The position numbers and the translations under genes are program-made. Positions 14,685 to 24,935 of a stretch of 64,000 nucleotides of DNA are shown piece by piece (positions within the stretch are counted from its first letter, which is position 1; every line of letters starts with the position of its first letter). The stretch lies in NCBI RefSeq assembly GCF_900155885.1, contig NZ_FTMB01000003.1, forward strand, positions 62,001-126,000, in the 5' to 3' direction. The notes below the pieces were generated by a model. It saw only the letters and a list, made by a program, of their open reading frames with translations. It searched no databases and had not been told where the DNA came from. This DNA comes from Rhizobium sp. RU20A. GTDB taxonomy: Bacteria > Pseudomonadota > Alphaproteobacteria > Rhizobiales > Rhizobiaceae.

Positions 14685-16268
14685 TCAGGCGTAACTTTTA
14701 CGCGAAATCAGCGCAACCGTAAGCAATAGCGCACATCCGATCAGGAAGCCGCGCGTCTGCCAGGGACGCGGCACGGGCCGTGCTTCCTTGGCCGGCAGAT
14801 CGACATCCACGAAACCCTTGGCATTGAGTTGGAGGCCATCCACAACAACGCCGCGCGGCGTGATGACGGCGGAAACGCCGGTGTTGGCAACGCGAATGAG
14901 CGGCAGCCCCGTTTCGACCGCCCGCAACTGCGCTTGGTGGAAATGCTGGAAGGGACCTGGCGTATTGCCGAACCAGCCGTCATTGGTGACGTTTAGCAGC
15001 GCGTCGGTCGTCAGCGGCGCCGCGTCGATCTCGTCGGGGAAGATCGCCTCGTAGCAGACAAGCGGGTAAAAGACCTTGCCACCCGGCAGTGTCAGCGGCT
15101 GATGGGCAGCGGCGGCCGAATAGCCGCCCGGCATAGAGGCGGCCAAAGCCTGGAGGCCGGCTTCCTTCAGCAGGTTTTCGAAAGGCAGGTACTCGCCGAA
15201 GGGCACGAGATGGACCTTGTCGGCGGCGGCGACGATCTGGCCGCGGTCGTCGATGACATAGACGGAATTGTAGTAGCGCGGCGGGAGGCCGGGGCCCGCA
15301 TCTTCCGAACGCACGGCACCGGCAATGAGCACCTGGCCCTCCTCAAGCACATCGGCGATGCGCACCAGCGCATCCGGATTGAGCGTCAGAATGAAGGGAA
15401 TCGACGTCTCCGGCCAGACGATGACCTTCGGCTTCGGGCGGCCATCGGCTGGCGCGGCGGCGCTCAGCGCCAGATGCTCTTCGAAGATCTGGCCGCGCTC
15501 GGCATCATCGAGCTTCTTGGCCTGATCGATCACCGGCTGGACAAGGCGGATGGGCAGGACAGGCTCCAGCGCTGCCGGTGCGGGGCGGCCAAGCGCAAAG
15601 GCGCCATAGCCCACATGGGCTGCGACCAGCAGCACCGCGACGGCAAGACCCGGCACGAGGCCGCGACGCGTGCCGAACAAAGCGGGCGTTGCGAAAACGA
15701 AGACGGCGAGCGTGGTCACGGCCCACAGGCCAATGGCGCCATCTGACTGCATCAGCAGCGGCACCGGCATGGCCGCATAGCCGATCGCATTCCATGGAAA
15801 GCCGGTAAAGAGAAAGGCGCGCAGCCACTCGAAGAGACCAAAGGCGGCGGCGAGCGCGCAGATGCGCCCTGCCCCCTCCGACCAGAAGAGGCGCGCCAGC
15901 AGCGTGGCGAAGCCGAAATAGAAGGCGAGGAAGGCCGGCAGGCCGATGATGGCGAGCGGCATCGCCCAGGCAAAATCCTCCGCCTCTACGAGGAAGGCGG
16001 CGCCGAGCCACCAGAGGCCGGCAAGGAAATAGCCAAAACCAAACCACCAGCCGACGAGAAATGCCGGCAGGCGCCGCCGGACCATGCCCGCGCCGGCCTT
16101 GCCGGTCGCACCGTCGATCAGCCAGACGAGCAGGGTGAAGGAGATGAACGGCGTGACGATGATGAAGAAGGGCGCCTGCGCGAGCACGGCAAGCGCGCCG
16201 GCCAACATGGCCAGGAATGCCCGCGCAATCCCCGAGGACAGGATCACGCGGCTCGCCAGTCTTTCCAT
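14685..16268 (-). CDS. lnt: Apolipoprotein N-acyltransferase
   Basis: Inner-membrane enzyme adding the third acyl chain to the N-terminal cysteine of lipoproteins, completing maturation after Lgt and LspA. The 527-residue protein has about six N-terminal membrane segments, a periplasmic nitrilase-like domain and a last membrane segment near the C-terminus. The catalytic triad is visible as Glu287 (VWPETSIPF), Lys351 (DKVHLVPFGEYLPFE) and Cys405 (PLVCYEAIFPDE), spaced like the E267-K335-C387 of E. coli. It is the last gene of the leftward block that includes corC and ybeY, an association also seen in E. coli. Confidence 0.96.
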   Translation of the reverse strand: MERLASRVILSSGIARAFLAMLAGALAVLAQAPFFIIVTPFISFTLLVWLIDGATGKAGAGMVRRRLPAFLVGWWFGFGYFLAGLWWLGAAFLVEAEDFAWAMPLAIIGLPAFLAFYFGFATLLARLFWSEGAGRICALAAAFGLFEWLRAFLFTGFPWNAIGYAAMPVPLLMQSDGAIGLWAVTTLAVFVFATPALFGTRRGLVPGLAVAVLLVAAHVGYGAFALGRPAPAALEPVLPIRLVQPVIDQAKKLDDAERGQIFEEHLALSAAAPADGRPKPKVIVWPETSIPFILTLNPDALVRIADVLEEGQVLIAGAVRSEDAGPGLPPRYYNSVYVIDDRGQIVAAADKVHLVPFGEYLPFENLLKEAGLQALAASMPGGYSAAAAHQPLTLPGGKVFYPLVCYEAIFPDEIDAAPLTTDALLNVTNDGWFGNTPGPFQHFHQAQLRAVETGLPLIRVANTGVSAVITPRGVVVDGLQLNAKGFVDVDLPAKEARPVPRPWQTRGFLIGCALLLTVALISRKSYA

Positions 16269-16499
16269 GCCTTGTTCCCCTCACCGTCACCGTGCCGACA
16301 GCCACAAGCCGCCGCTGCAGGTCTGACGCGCCTGGCCGTCCCCATAACGACAGCCCCGCGAATCACCGCGCAGTCTTCCAAAATTGCGTGGATTTGTCCT
16401 CCCATGGCGACGTTGCGCGAAGCGGGAGGTTTGGCGCGCCCGTCACCAAGCGATACCCCAGGGCCGCATGGCGCGCTTGACCGCGCCCATGCAAATCGA

Positions 16500-16518
16500 C
16501 CGGCCGTTGCGGGGCCGG
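16500..16518 (-). terminator. Possible terminator after corC
   Basis: CCGGCC (16518-16513) and GGCCGG (16505-16500) can pair on the minus strand around CCGCAAC just after the corC stop. The following TCGATTT is only weakly U-rich, so lnt may still be reached by read-through. Confidence 0.3.
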
Positions 16519-16527
16519 CCGTCCTAT

Positions 16528-17706
16528 TCAATTGCGGGAGTCGGTGGCGGAGGGTCCGTCCGGCGAGAGCACAGGCTCGGTGATCGCCGAGGCGGCGGGC
16601 GCCACTTCTTCCGGCACCGGCTCTTCCTTGACCCGCCGGCGTACGGCCAGCGCGCGCCGGCGCATGATCCGGACCCGCTTGACGCGGCGCGGATCGGCAT
16701 CGAGCACCTGAAATTCGAAGCCTGGAATGGCCTGCACCACCTCGCCGCGAGCCGGAATGCGGCCGAGCGCCGCGAAGATCAGGCCACCGAGCGTGTCGAC
16801 GTCCTCGATCTGTTCGGTCACGTCGAAATCCGGGCCGATCGCCTTGGCGATCTCCTCGAGTTCGACGCGGCCATCGGCCACGAAAATATCGTCGGAGGTA
16901 CGGGCGAACATCACCTCTTCGTCGTCATGCTCGTCCTCGATATCGCCAACGACCATTTCGACGATGTCTTCCAGCGAGGCGAGGCCGTCCGTGCCGCCAT
17001 ATTCATCGATGACGAGCGCCATCTGGATGCGGGCGGCCTGCATGCGCTGCATGAGATCGAGCGCCGGCATGGAAGGCGGCACGAAAAGCAGTTTGCGGAT
17101 GATGCCGGCCTCTTCCACCGTTTTCGTCAGATCGACGCGGCCGAGGTCGAATTCGGCGCGCGGCTGGCGGGTCGGTTTTTCAGGCTTCTCCGCCTTGTCG
17201 GCGGCAGCGGCGCGCGCGCCATTGCGACGCTTGTTGCGGGCCTGCTTGGTGACGTGGGCGAGAAGGTCGCGGATGTGGACCATGCCTCGGGGATCATCGA
17301 GGCTTTCGCTGTATACCGGCATGCGCGAGCGGCCGGACTCCTCGAAAAGCACCATCAATTCGCCAAGCGTGATGCTCTGGTCCACCGCCTCGATATCGGC
17401 GCGCGGCACCATGACGTCCTCGACCCGGATTTCCCGAAAGCGCAGGATGTTGTTGAGCATGGCGCGCTCGGCGGGGGAGAAGGCATCATCGCTGCCGCCC
17501 TCGGTCATCAGGGCATCGGCAAGATCTTCGCGAAGGTTTGCGGAGCTGCCGGCCCGGAAGATGCGGGCTGCCCGCTGCCAGAAGGTGCTGTTCGATCGCC
17601 CGCTCTCGGCTCGCGAGGCGGCGCTTGTACTGCCAGCCTCGTCTGAAGACGCGGCGTCCGCCTCGTCCTTGTTGACCGTCAAAGGTCCTGTCTTGAAATC
17701 GTTCAT
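16528..17706 (-). CDS. corC: CorC/HlyC family CBS-domain protein
   Basis: A cytoplasmic 392-residue protein with a tandem CBS pair (about residues 95-235, starting at RVEDVMVPRADIEAVD) and a C-terminal CorC_HlyC transporter-associated domain (about 260-345). In E. coli CorC is linked to Mg2+/Co2+ efflux; 'hemolysin' labels for this family are historical. It lacks the N-terminal membrane DUF21 domain of longer paralogues. The linker between the CBS motifs is rich in Arg, Ala and Lys and is longer than usual. It is coupled to ybeY, 28 bp upstream in transcription order. Confidence 0.88.
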   Translation of the reverse strand: MNDFKTGPLTVNKDEADAASSDEAGSTSAASRAESGRSNSTFWQRAARIFRAGSSANLREDLADALMTEGGSDDAFSPAERAMLNNILRFREIRVEDVMVPRADIEAVDQSITLGELMVLFEESGRSRMPVYSESLDDPRGMVHIRDLLAHVTKQARNKRRNGARAAAADKAEKPEKPTRQPRAEFDLGRVDLTKTVEEAGIIRKLLFVPPSMPALDLMQRMQAARIQMALVIDEYGGTDGLASLEDIVEMVVGDIEDEHDDEEVMFARTSDDIFVADGRVELEEIAKAIGPDFDVTEQIEDVDTLGGLIFAALGRIPARGEVVQAIPGFEFQVLDADPRRVKRVRIMRRRALAVRRRVKEEPVPEEVAPAASAITEPVLSPDGPSATDSRN

Positions 17707-17734
17707 TGTTCCAAACTGTCAAACCGGGTCAAAG

Positions 17735-18241
17735 TCACACCGGATCGGTGTCCCCGTAGGGATCAGATAACCCAAGACCGGCCAAAATGCGAGTCTCAAG
17801 CCCTTCCATCTCCTCGGCGTCGTCCTCGTCAACGTGGTCGTAGCCAAAAAGATGCAGGAAGCCATGCACCAGGAGGTGCGTCAGATGCGCCTCGAACGGC
17901 TTTTCCTGCTCGCTCGCCTCCCGCGCCACGGTCTCCTGCGCGATGATGATGTCACCGAGCATGGGGCCGGGCATGTCGCCGGGCTGGATCGGTGAAGCCG
18001 GGAAGGACAGGACATTGGTCGGCTTGTCGAAGCCGCGCCATTGGGCATTGATGGTGCGGATCTCTGCGTCGTTGGTGAAGACGAGGGAGACTTCGACCGG
18101 CTGGCGGGCAAAGGGCTGATCCTCCTCGACCGCGAGGAAACCGGCGGCAAATTCGAGGACGCGGCGTGCCTCGTCGAGAAGCGCTTCCTCCTCTGCCCAA
18201 TCGCCCTCTTCGCGGGAAATCTGGATGTCCAGGCGTGCCAT
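17735..18241 (-). CDS. ybeY: Endoribonuclease YbeY
   Basis: A single-strand endoribonuclease for 16S rRNA 3' maturation, ribosome quality control and, in Sinorhizobium, sRNA control. The 168-residue protein carries the zinc motif as HGFLHLFGYDH, with histidines at +0, +4 and +10. The N-terminal half shows the family pattern TINAQWRGFDKPTNVLSFP. It sits 17 bp downstream of phoH and 28 bp upstream of corC, the classic ybeZ-ybeY-ybeX order. Confidence 0.95.
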   Translation of the reverse strand: MARLDIQISREEGDWAEEEALLDEARRVLEFAAGFLAVEEDQPFARQPVEVSLVFTNDAEIRTINAQWRGFDKPTNVLSFPASPIQPGDMPGPMLGDIIIAQETVAREASEQEKPFEAHLTHLLVHGFLHLFGYDHVDEDDAEEMEGLETRILAGLGLSDPYGDTDPV

Positions 18242-18258
18242 GATGATCGGAGACCGGC

Positions 18259-19317
18259 CTAGCGGTCTCCGCCCCGCTCGCTTTCGTCCATCACCGCGGT
18301 CTGTGCCTCGTAGGCCCGCACGATCCGGGCCACCATCGGGTGGCGCACCACGTCCGCATCCTTGAAGCGGACAACGGAGACGCCTTCGACGTCGCGCAGG
18401 ATCTGCAGCGCCTCGACGAGGCCGGATTTGACGCCGCGCGGCAGGTCCACCTGGCTGGGATCGCCGGTGACAATCATGCGGCCATTTTCGCCGAGGCGCG
18501 TCAGGAACATCTTCATCTGCATCGATGTCGTGTTCTGGGCTTCGTCGAGGATGACGGCGGCGTTGGCGAGCGTGCGGCCGCGCATGAAGGCGAGCGGCGC
18601 GATTTCGATGACGCCGGCCTGAATGGCGCGTTCCACCTTGTCGCCCGGCATCATGTCGTACAGCGCGTCATAGAGCGGGCGCAGATAAGGATCGACCTTT
18701 TCCTTCATGTCGCCGGGCAGGAAGCCGAGGCGTTCGCCGGCCTCGACGGCCGGGCGCGAGAGCACGATGCGATCGACCGCGCCGCGCTCCAAGAGTTGGG
18801 CGGCATGGGCGACGGCGAGATAGGTCTTGCCGGTGCCGGCCGGGCCGATGCCGAAGACGAGTTCGGAGCGCTCCAGCGCGCGCATGTAGACGTCCTGCGT
18901 CGGCGTGCGAGCGGCGATGGTCTTCTTGCGTGTCGAGATCTGCGCGAGGTTCAACTTGGCTTTCCGCTCCATGGTGGGCAGTTGCAACTGGTCGTCGGCG
19001 GCCTGCACCATGCGGATGGCACCCTCGACATCGGATTTCTCGATCGTGCCGCCCTTCAGCAGCCGGTCATAGAGATAGTCGAGTGCGTTGCGGGCCTGGT
19101 TGGTGGCCGCGATATCGCCGGAAATCGAGACCGAATTGCCGCGCGGGCGGGCGTCGATGTGCAGGCGCTCCTCGATCAGCTTCAGGTTCTGGTCGAACTG
19201 GCCGAAGAGTTCGCTGGCGTAGCGGTTGTTCTCGAAGGTGAGCACGAAGTGATTGGCACCGGCCGTTGAGGCTTTCGACTGGCGCGAGGGCGACGTCATC
19301 AATTCGTGTCCGTTCAA
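18259..19317 (-). CDS. PhoH-like ATPase (YbeZ family)
   Basis: A cytoplasmic ATPase of 352 residues paired with YbeY in rRNA processing. An N-terminal KH-like region is followed by the P-loop domain. Walker A is GIGPAGTGKTYLAVA and Walker B is in NAAVILDEAQNTT. The alternative start MTSPSRQ (19299) would remove six residues. It lies between miaB (33 bp) and ybeY (17 bp), so the three are probably co-transcribed. Confidence 0.93.
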   Translation of the reverse strand: MNGHELMTSPSRQSKASTAGANHFVLTFENNRYASELFGQFDQNLKLIEERLHIDARPRGNSVSISGDIAATNQARNALDYLYDRLLKGGTIEKSDVEGAIRMVQAADDQLQLPTMERKAKLNLAQISTRKKTIAARTPTQDVYMRALERSELVFGIGPAGTGKTYLAVAHAAQLLERGAVDRIVLSRPAVEAGERLGFLPGDMKEKVDPYLRPLYDALYDMMPGDKVERAIQAGVIEIAPLAFMRGRTLANAAVILDEAQNTTSMQMKMFLTRLGENGRMIVTGDPSQVDLPRGVKSGLVEALQILRDVEGVSVVRFKDADVVRHPMVARIVRAYEAQTAVMDESERGGDR

Positions 19318-19350
19318 GCGGTCAGGCTCCGTCCATTGGCAGTCCGGTCC

Positions 19351-20748
<1,398 letters not shown>

Positions 20749-20807
20749 GGCCGTCTCCATAGTCGAAAGACGCGGTAAAATGAAGGCCCGAGAGTCCTTG
20801 GCCGCTA

Positions 20808-21596
20808 TCAGCGGCCGCGCAGGCGCCGGATGAGCATGGAGCGGATGCGGATGCCGATCTCGCGGCTGACCAGCTTGCGGTTGCTGGTGGCCTCGTAAAC
20901 GACCGCTTCCCCGAAGACCACGTCGACATCGATGGCGCCGGCCCGCAGCAGGCCCATCAGGCTCGGCACCAGCCCAATGTCGCCCGGCCAACCGGCGATG
21001 GTGCGGTGGAAGCGGCCCATGGGCATGCCGTAGACGCCGGTGTAACAGAGCGCAACGGGCTGAACGTGGACGAGCCCGGTCGGCGAGAGCGGCACGGCGG
21101 AGGCGGCCGCGCCGAAGAGCGAGGTCTTGATCTCCAGCAGGCGGTTGCCGTCGGACGTCGTGCCTTCCGGAAAGAGCACGACAATCTCGCCGGCCGCCAG
21201 TCGCCGGCCGATCTCGTTGACCTGATCGCCGGTGCTGCGCTTTTGCTCCCGCTCGATGAAGATGGTCGCCTGAAGGCGGGCGAGAAGGCCGAAAACGGGC
21301 CAAGCCTTCACCTCCGACTTGGCGATGAAGACCACATCGGCCACCGAGCCGAGTACGACGATGTCCTTCCACGAGACGTGGTTGGAGGCGAGCATCAGCG
21401 GACGATGGGGGTTGAGGTCGCCATGGACGCGCACGCGAATGCCGAGCGCATGGCAGGCGGCCTTGTGCCACACGCGGGGGAGAAGGCGGCGAAGCCTGAG
21501 GTCGAAGCGCAGGCAGACAAGCTGCACTGGCAGAAGAACCAGTGTGAAGAGGATCAGCAGGGTCGCCGCAAGCGCCGTCCGCAGCCACTTTATCAT
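20808..21596 (-). CDS. plsC: 1-acyl-sn-glycerol-3-phosphate acyltransferase
   Basis: Converts lysophosphatidic acid to phosphatidic acid at the inner membrane. The 262-residue protein has an N-terminal membrane helix ([20 protein letters not shown]) and the acyltransferase motifs NHVSWKD (HX4D) and FPEGTTSDG. The P-loop-like block [15 protein letters not shown] lies between them. It occupies the gap between mur and miaB, 28 and 59 bp away. Confidence 0.93.
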   Translation of the reverse strand: MIKWLRTALAATLLILFTLVLLPVQLVCLRFDLRLRRLLPRVWHKAACHALGIRVRVHGDLNPHRPLMLASNHVSWKDIVVLGSVADVVFIAKSEVKAWPVFGLLARLQATIFIEREQKRSTGDQVNEIGRRLAAGEIVVLFPEGTTSDGNRLLEIKTSLFGAAASAVPLSPTGLVHVQPVALCYTGVYGMPMGRFHRTIAGWPGDIGLVPSLMGLLRAGAIDVDVVFGEAVVYEATSNRKLVSREIGIRIRSMLIRRLRGR

Positions 21597-21624
21597 CGGG
21601 CGGCTCCGGGCATTTGGCCCATGC

Positions 21625-22053
21625 TCACGCCTCGTCCTTCTTCAATGGCACGCCATAAAGCTCCAGCCGGTGGTCGACGAGGCGGAAGCCGTGCTCGCGC
21701 GCGATCCGCTCCTGCAACGCTTCGATTTCCGGCGAGTGGAATTCGATGACGACGCCCGTCTTGAGGTCGATCAGGTGATCGTGATGCTCTTCCGGCACCG
21801 TCTCGTAGCGCGAGCGGCCATCGCGGAAATCGTGGCGCTCGATGATGCCGGCATCCTCGAACAGCTTCACGGTGCGGTAGACGGTCGAAATCGAGATGCG
21901 GGCGTCGACCTTTACGGCGCGGCGGTAGAGTTCCTCGACATCCGGATGATCGGCCGAGCCTTCAAGCACGCGCGCGATGATGCGGCGTTGCTCGGTCATG
22001 CGCATGCCGCGCGCGACGCACAGGTCCTCCAGCGATGTTTCCGGTTCCGTCAT
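21625..22053 (-). CDS. mur: Fur family regulator, Mur-like (manganese-responsive)
   Basis: A 142-residue metal-dependent repressor. The winged helix covers about residues 12-85 (MTEQRRIIARVLE, ISISTVYRTVKLFEDAGI), followed by the metal-binding EEHHDHLIDLKTG stretch and dimerisation domain. The only cysteine is near the N-terminus and the C-terminal CxxC pairs of E. coli Fur are absent, as in rhizobial Mur, which responds to Mn2+ rather than Fe2+. The ATG at 22053 is preferred; a GTG at 22077 would add eight residues. Its place in a tRNA-modification and lipid block is conserved in Rhizobiaceae as I recall. The metal specificity is inferred. Confidence 0.85.
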   Translation of the reverse strand: MTEPETSLEDLCVARGMRMTEQRRIIARVLEGSADHPDVEELYRRAVKVDARISISTVYRTVKLFEDAGIIERHDFRDGRSRYETVPEEHHDHLIDLKTGVVIEFHSPEIEALQERIAREHGFRLVDHRLELYGVPLKKDEA

Positions 22054-22101
22054 CAGTGGCAACTTTCTGGCGCTCACATTTGGCGAGGGTGTGGAAGCGG
22101 A

Positions 22102-22599
22102 CTAGCGAAGATCGCGCCGCATGACAAGCGCCGCGGTCCGCCTGCCGGTGGCGTCCTGATAATAGCCGCGTCTTTCCCCGACCTTCTCGAAGCCGAGCTT
22201 GCGATAGAGCGCAAGCGCAGCCACGTTGGCTTCATCGACCTCGAGGAACATGGAGGCCGCGCCGCGCGACAGGGCCTCCCGCTGGGCGCCCTGCATGAGG
22301 CGCCAGCCAAGGCCCGTGCGGGCATAGCGAGGATCGACGCAAATCGTCAGGATTTCCGCTTCATCGAGCACCGCGCGGGAGAGCACGAAGCCGCCAGTGA
22401 CGCCCTTTACGATGGCATTCGACTGGCGGGCTACAAGGCCGAAGACCGGGGCTTGAACAATCAGGCCGTGAAGATCGCCATCGGACCAGGGCGCGGCAAA
22501 ACGCTGGCGATGCAGGACGGCCGCCGGCTGGCAGTCGGCCTCCTCCATCGCGAGGATGTCGAATTCGGGCTTGCGGGTGAAATAATCGACGAGGCTCAC
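22102..22599 (-). CDS. rimI: Ribosomal protein bS18-alanine N-acetyltransferase (RimI family)
   Basis: A GNAT acetyltransferase of 165 residues. The acetyl-CoA site is visible around VDPRYARTGLGWRLMQ, followed by FLEVDEANVAALALYRKLGF, which is diagnostic for RimI. It lies 15 bp behind tsaB, the usual tsaB-rimI pairing. Confidence 0.9.
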   Translation of the reverse strand: MSLVDYFTRKPEFDILAMEEADCQPAAVLHRQRFAAPWSDGDLHGLIVQAPVFGLVARQSNAIVKGVTGGFVLSRAVLDEAEILTICVDPRYARTGLGWRLMQGAQREALSRGAASMFLEVDEANVAALALYRKLGFEKVGERRGYYQDATGRRTAALVMRRDLR

Positions 22600-22614
22600 G
22601 AGCGGGATCGTCCT

Positions 22615-23262
22615 TCAGGCACGGGCCAGCGCAAAACCGAGCTGCGGCTTGGCGTCCGGGCCGCGCAGATAGAGCGGACGGGGCTTTTCGCCCGGTTCGG
22701 CGCGCGCGCCCAGCATTGCCACGACCCCGATGTCGGCCGGGCCGAGATCCCCGACATCAAGGCCGAGAGCCGCTCCTGCCGTGCCAATCAGGCGGGCGGA
22801 GACGCCTTGTGCCCGCCGCCTGGCCTCATCGACCGGCAACAGAAAGGCATCGCCGTCCGGATTGCCGTCCGCGTGGAAGGCCTGCCCGTAGACCTCGTCA
22901 CGCTTGGCATCCAGGAGAACCATGACCGGCGTCTTGTCACTGCGCTGCGCCATGGCGGCGAGCGTGGCGAAGGTGGTGATGCCGACCGCCGGCTTGCCGC
23001 AGGCAAGCGCGAGGCCCCTGACAGCCGCGACGCCGACGCGAATGCCGGTGAAGGATCCGGGGCCGACGGAGACGGCGAAGCGGTCGATCGCGGACAGGGG
23101 CAGGGCGGCACGATCGAGCGCTTTGGTGAGGAACCCCATCAGTTGCTCGGCATGGCCGCGGCCGATCTCCTCGCCGGCACGCGCCAGCTCCCGTCCCGCC
23201 GAAGCGTCATAGACAACCGCGTAGCAGCCGCTTGCCGCCGTATCCAGCGCCAGCACGATCAT
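22615..23262 (-). CDS. tsaB: tRNA threonylcarbamoyladenosine biosynthesis protein TsaB
   Basis: A partner of TsaD in forming t6A37 in ANN-reading tRNAs. The 215-residue protein has the ASKHA-fold start MIVLALDTAASG and the motif SVGPGSFTGIRVGVAAVRGL. The in-frame start 15 codons upstream is rejected because MIVLALDT is the family N-terminus. It is the first gene of the long leftward block. Confidence 0.93.
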   Translation of the reverse strand: MIVLALDTAASGCYAVVYDASAGRELARAGEEIGRGHAEQLMGFLTKALDRAALPLSAIDRFAVSVGPGSFTGIRVGVAAVRGLALACGKPAVGITTFATLAAMAQRSDKTPVMVLLDAKRDEVYGQAFHADGNPDGDAFLLPVDEARRRAQGVSARLIGTAGAALGLDVGDLGPADIGVVAMLGARAEPGEKPRPLYLRGPDAKPQLGFALARA

Positions 23263-23550
23263 GGCATGCACCCCTCGTTCCGCTTCGCGACACAACAATT
23301 TATGCATCGCGATTCAGGTGCGGATAGCCGGTATCGCGCTGCAACGACAAGAAAAATCGTGTGGTTTTGGTGTCGGTTCACGCATGGTTGCTTGGGGGCC
23401 GCGGGCTGAGCTACTCCGCCAGTTACCCCATTCCGGCCTCGGAGCTCTTACAGAACATTACCCGACTAATTTCCCAGACGCATCAGGCCAACCAAGCATG
23501 CTGGGGCGAAGGTAGGAGCAGTGCTGATATACAAGGCTAAAACATCTCTG
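23263..23550. other. Intergenic region upstream of tsaB
   Basis: About 290 bp before the palindromic repeat. It should hold the tsaB promoter, but I cannot point to a clear -35/-10 pair. No conserved gene or structured RNA is evident. Confidence 0.4.
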
Positions 23551-23636
23551 CCGTCATCCTCGGGCCTGACCCGAGGGTCCACAGCCCCGGTTGCGGAGGG
23601 CCGCGTGGATGCTCGGGTCAAGCCCGAGCATGACGG
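23551..23636. repeat. Intergenic palindromic repeat, copy 1
   Basis: An 86-bp element bounded by CCGTCAT and ATGACGG. It contains two internal hairpins, CTCGGG-cctga-CCCGAG on the left and GCTCGGG-tcaag-CCCGAGC on the right. It matches the element at 54233-54321 in length and layout, with different but pairing-preserving bases in the right arm. It resembles the mosaic palindromes common between genes of Rhizobiales. Confidence 0.8.
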
Positions 23637-23679
23637 AGGTGGAACTGACCACACCCGAACCGTCCAGCCCCTTACCGCC

Positions 23680-24249
23680 TCAGACCGCCTCGACAGCCTG
23701 CACTTCGGGGATGAAGTGGTGCAGAAGATTCTGCACGCCGTGCTTCAGGGTCGCCGTGGAGGACGGGCAGCCGGAGCAGGCGCCCTTCATGTTGAGGAAG
23801 ACGGTTCCATCGCGGAAACCCTTGAAGGTGATGTCGCCGCCATCCTGGGCGACGGCGGGGCGGACGCGGGTTTCAAGCAGCTCCTTGATCGTGGCGACGA
23901 TGGTTTCGTCACCCGCCTCGAAGAACTCGCCGTCCTCGTCGGCCTGCTCATGATTGGCACCGGCGCTCGCCATGACGGGCGCACCCGACATGAAATGCTC
24001 CATGATGGTGCCGAGGATGGCGGGCTTGAGGTGCTGCCATTCCGGGCCATCCTTGGTGATGGTCACGAAATCATAGCCGAAGAACACACCGGTGACGCCC
24101 GGAACGTCGAACAGACGCGCGGCCAGCGGCGAGGCGGCGGCCGCCTCCATGGCCGAGCGGAACTCGGCCGTTCCCTGCTCCATGACCACCTTGCCCGGCA
24201 GGAATTTCAGGGTCGCCGGGTTCGGCGTGGCTTCGGTCTGGATGAACAT
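23680..24249 (-). CDS. NifU/NfuA-like iron-sulfur scaffold protein
   Basis: An iron-sulfur carrier of 189 residues. The N-terminal Nfu_N domain (about residues 1-88, starting MFIQTEATPNPATLKFLPG) is followed by a NifU C-terminal domain (about 110-180) with the cluster-binding CSGC in MKGACSGCPSSTAT. It should receive Fe-S clusters from the SUF machinery and pass them on to apoproteins. It lies downstream of usp and trpS in the same orientation with a 114-bp gap, so co-transcription is possible. It is not a nitrogen-fixation gene by context. Confidence 0.92.
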   Translation of the reverse strand: MFIQTEATPNPATLKFLPGKVVMEQGTAEFRSAMEAAAASPLAARLFDVPGVTGVFFGYDFVTITKDGPEWQHLKPAILGTIMEHFMSGAPVMASAGANHEQADEDGEFFEAGDETIVATIKELLETRVRPAVAQDGGDITFKGFRDGTVFLNMKGACSGCPSSTATLKHGVQNLLHHFIPEVQAVEAV

Positions 24250-24363
24250 GGTCTTGCTCCGTGTCCGGCAGGCCGTCAGCCTCAGCCGGTCTCAAGTTTA
24301 GAATTATTCCAAAATATAGTCGGTTCAACGCCCTGCTTCAAGGGTCGGCGCCATGCGATGCCG

Positions 24364-24855
24364 TCAGCTCAGGGCGTCGATTTCCTCGTCCGTCAGCGCA
24401 TCCGGGATGACGGTGACGGGGATCGGGAACGCCGCGGCCTTGCCTGCGATGGAGGAGACGAGCGGTCCCGGGCCATCCTTGGCGGAACCTGCGGCGAGAA
24501 CGAGAATGGCGATGTCGCGGTCCTCCTCGATGAGGCCGTGGATTTCCTCCGCAGCATTGCCTTCGCGAATCACGCATTCCGGCTCGATGCCGATCGTCTC
24601 GCGCACTTGCTGGGCGATTTTCGCCAGCGTCGTCTCGGCTTCCTCGCGCGCCTCGGCGCGCATGATCTCCTCGACGCCCAGCCAGTGTTGGAAGTCACCG
24701 TTGGCGATCACGTAGAGCAGCACGAGGCCGCCATTGGAGTTCTTCGCACGCATGCCGGCATAGTGGACGGCGCGCATGCATTCGGGCGTATCATCGATGA
24801 CCGCCATGAATTTGCGGCGGTGACCTTCGAGGCGGGAAAGGCGACGTGAAACCAT
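24364..24855 (-). CDS. Universal stress protein family protein
   Basis: A 163-residue UspA-like protein. The fold pattern begins with KFMAVIDDTPECMRAVHYAG, in which the Asp commonly contacts ATP. The C-terminal part contains ILVLAAGSAKDGPG, but the full ATP-binding G2xG9G(S/T) motif is not clean, so nucleotide binding is uncertain. It is between trpS and the nifU-like gene, 80 bp from trpS. Confidence 0.85.
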   Translation of the reverse strand: MVSRRLSRLEGHRRKFMAVIDDTPECMRAVHYAGMRAKNSNGGLVLLYVIANGDFQHWLGVEEIMRAEAREEAETTLAKIAQQVRETIGIEPECVIREGNAAEEIHGLIEEDRDIAILVLAAGSAKDGPGPLVSSIAGKAAAFPIPVTVIPDALTDEEIDALS

Positions 24856-24935
24856 GGGCGGGAGATTACACGGGACAATCCGGCCCGCAAGGCCGAATTG
24901 TTGCCGTGTCGATCCGACCGGTTCGATGGATGCGT

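Noticed and set aside
20761-21588. Extension of the miaB frame through plsC to give one long protein
   Set aside because: The extra N-terminal part is the wrong frame of plsC; miaB has a GGAG-preceded ATG at 20748 giving the normal length.
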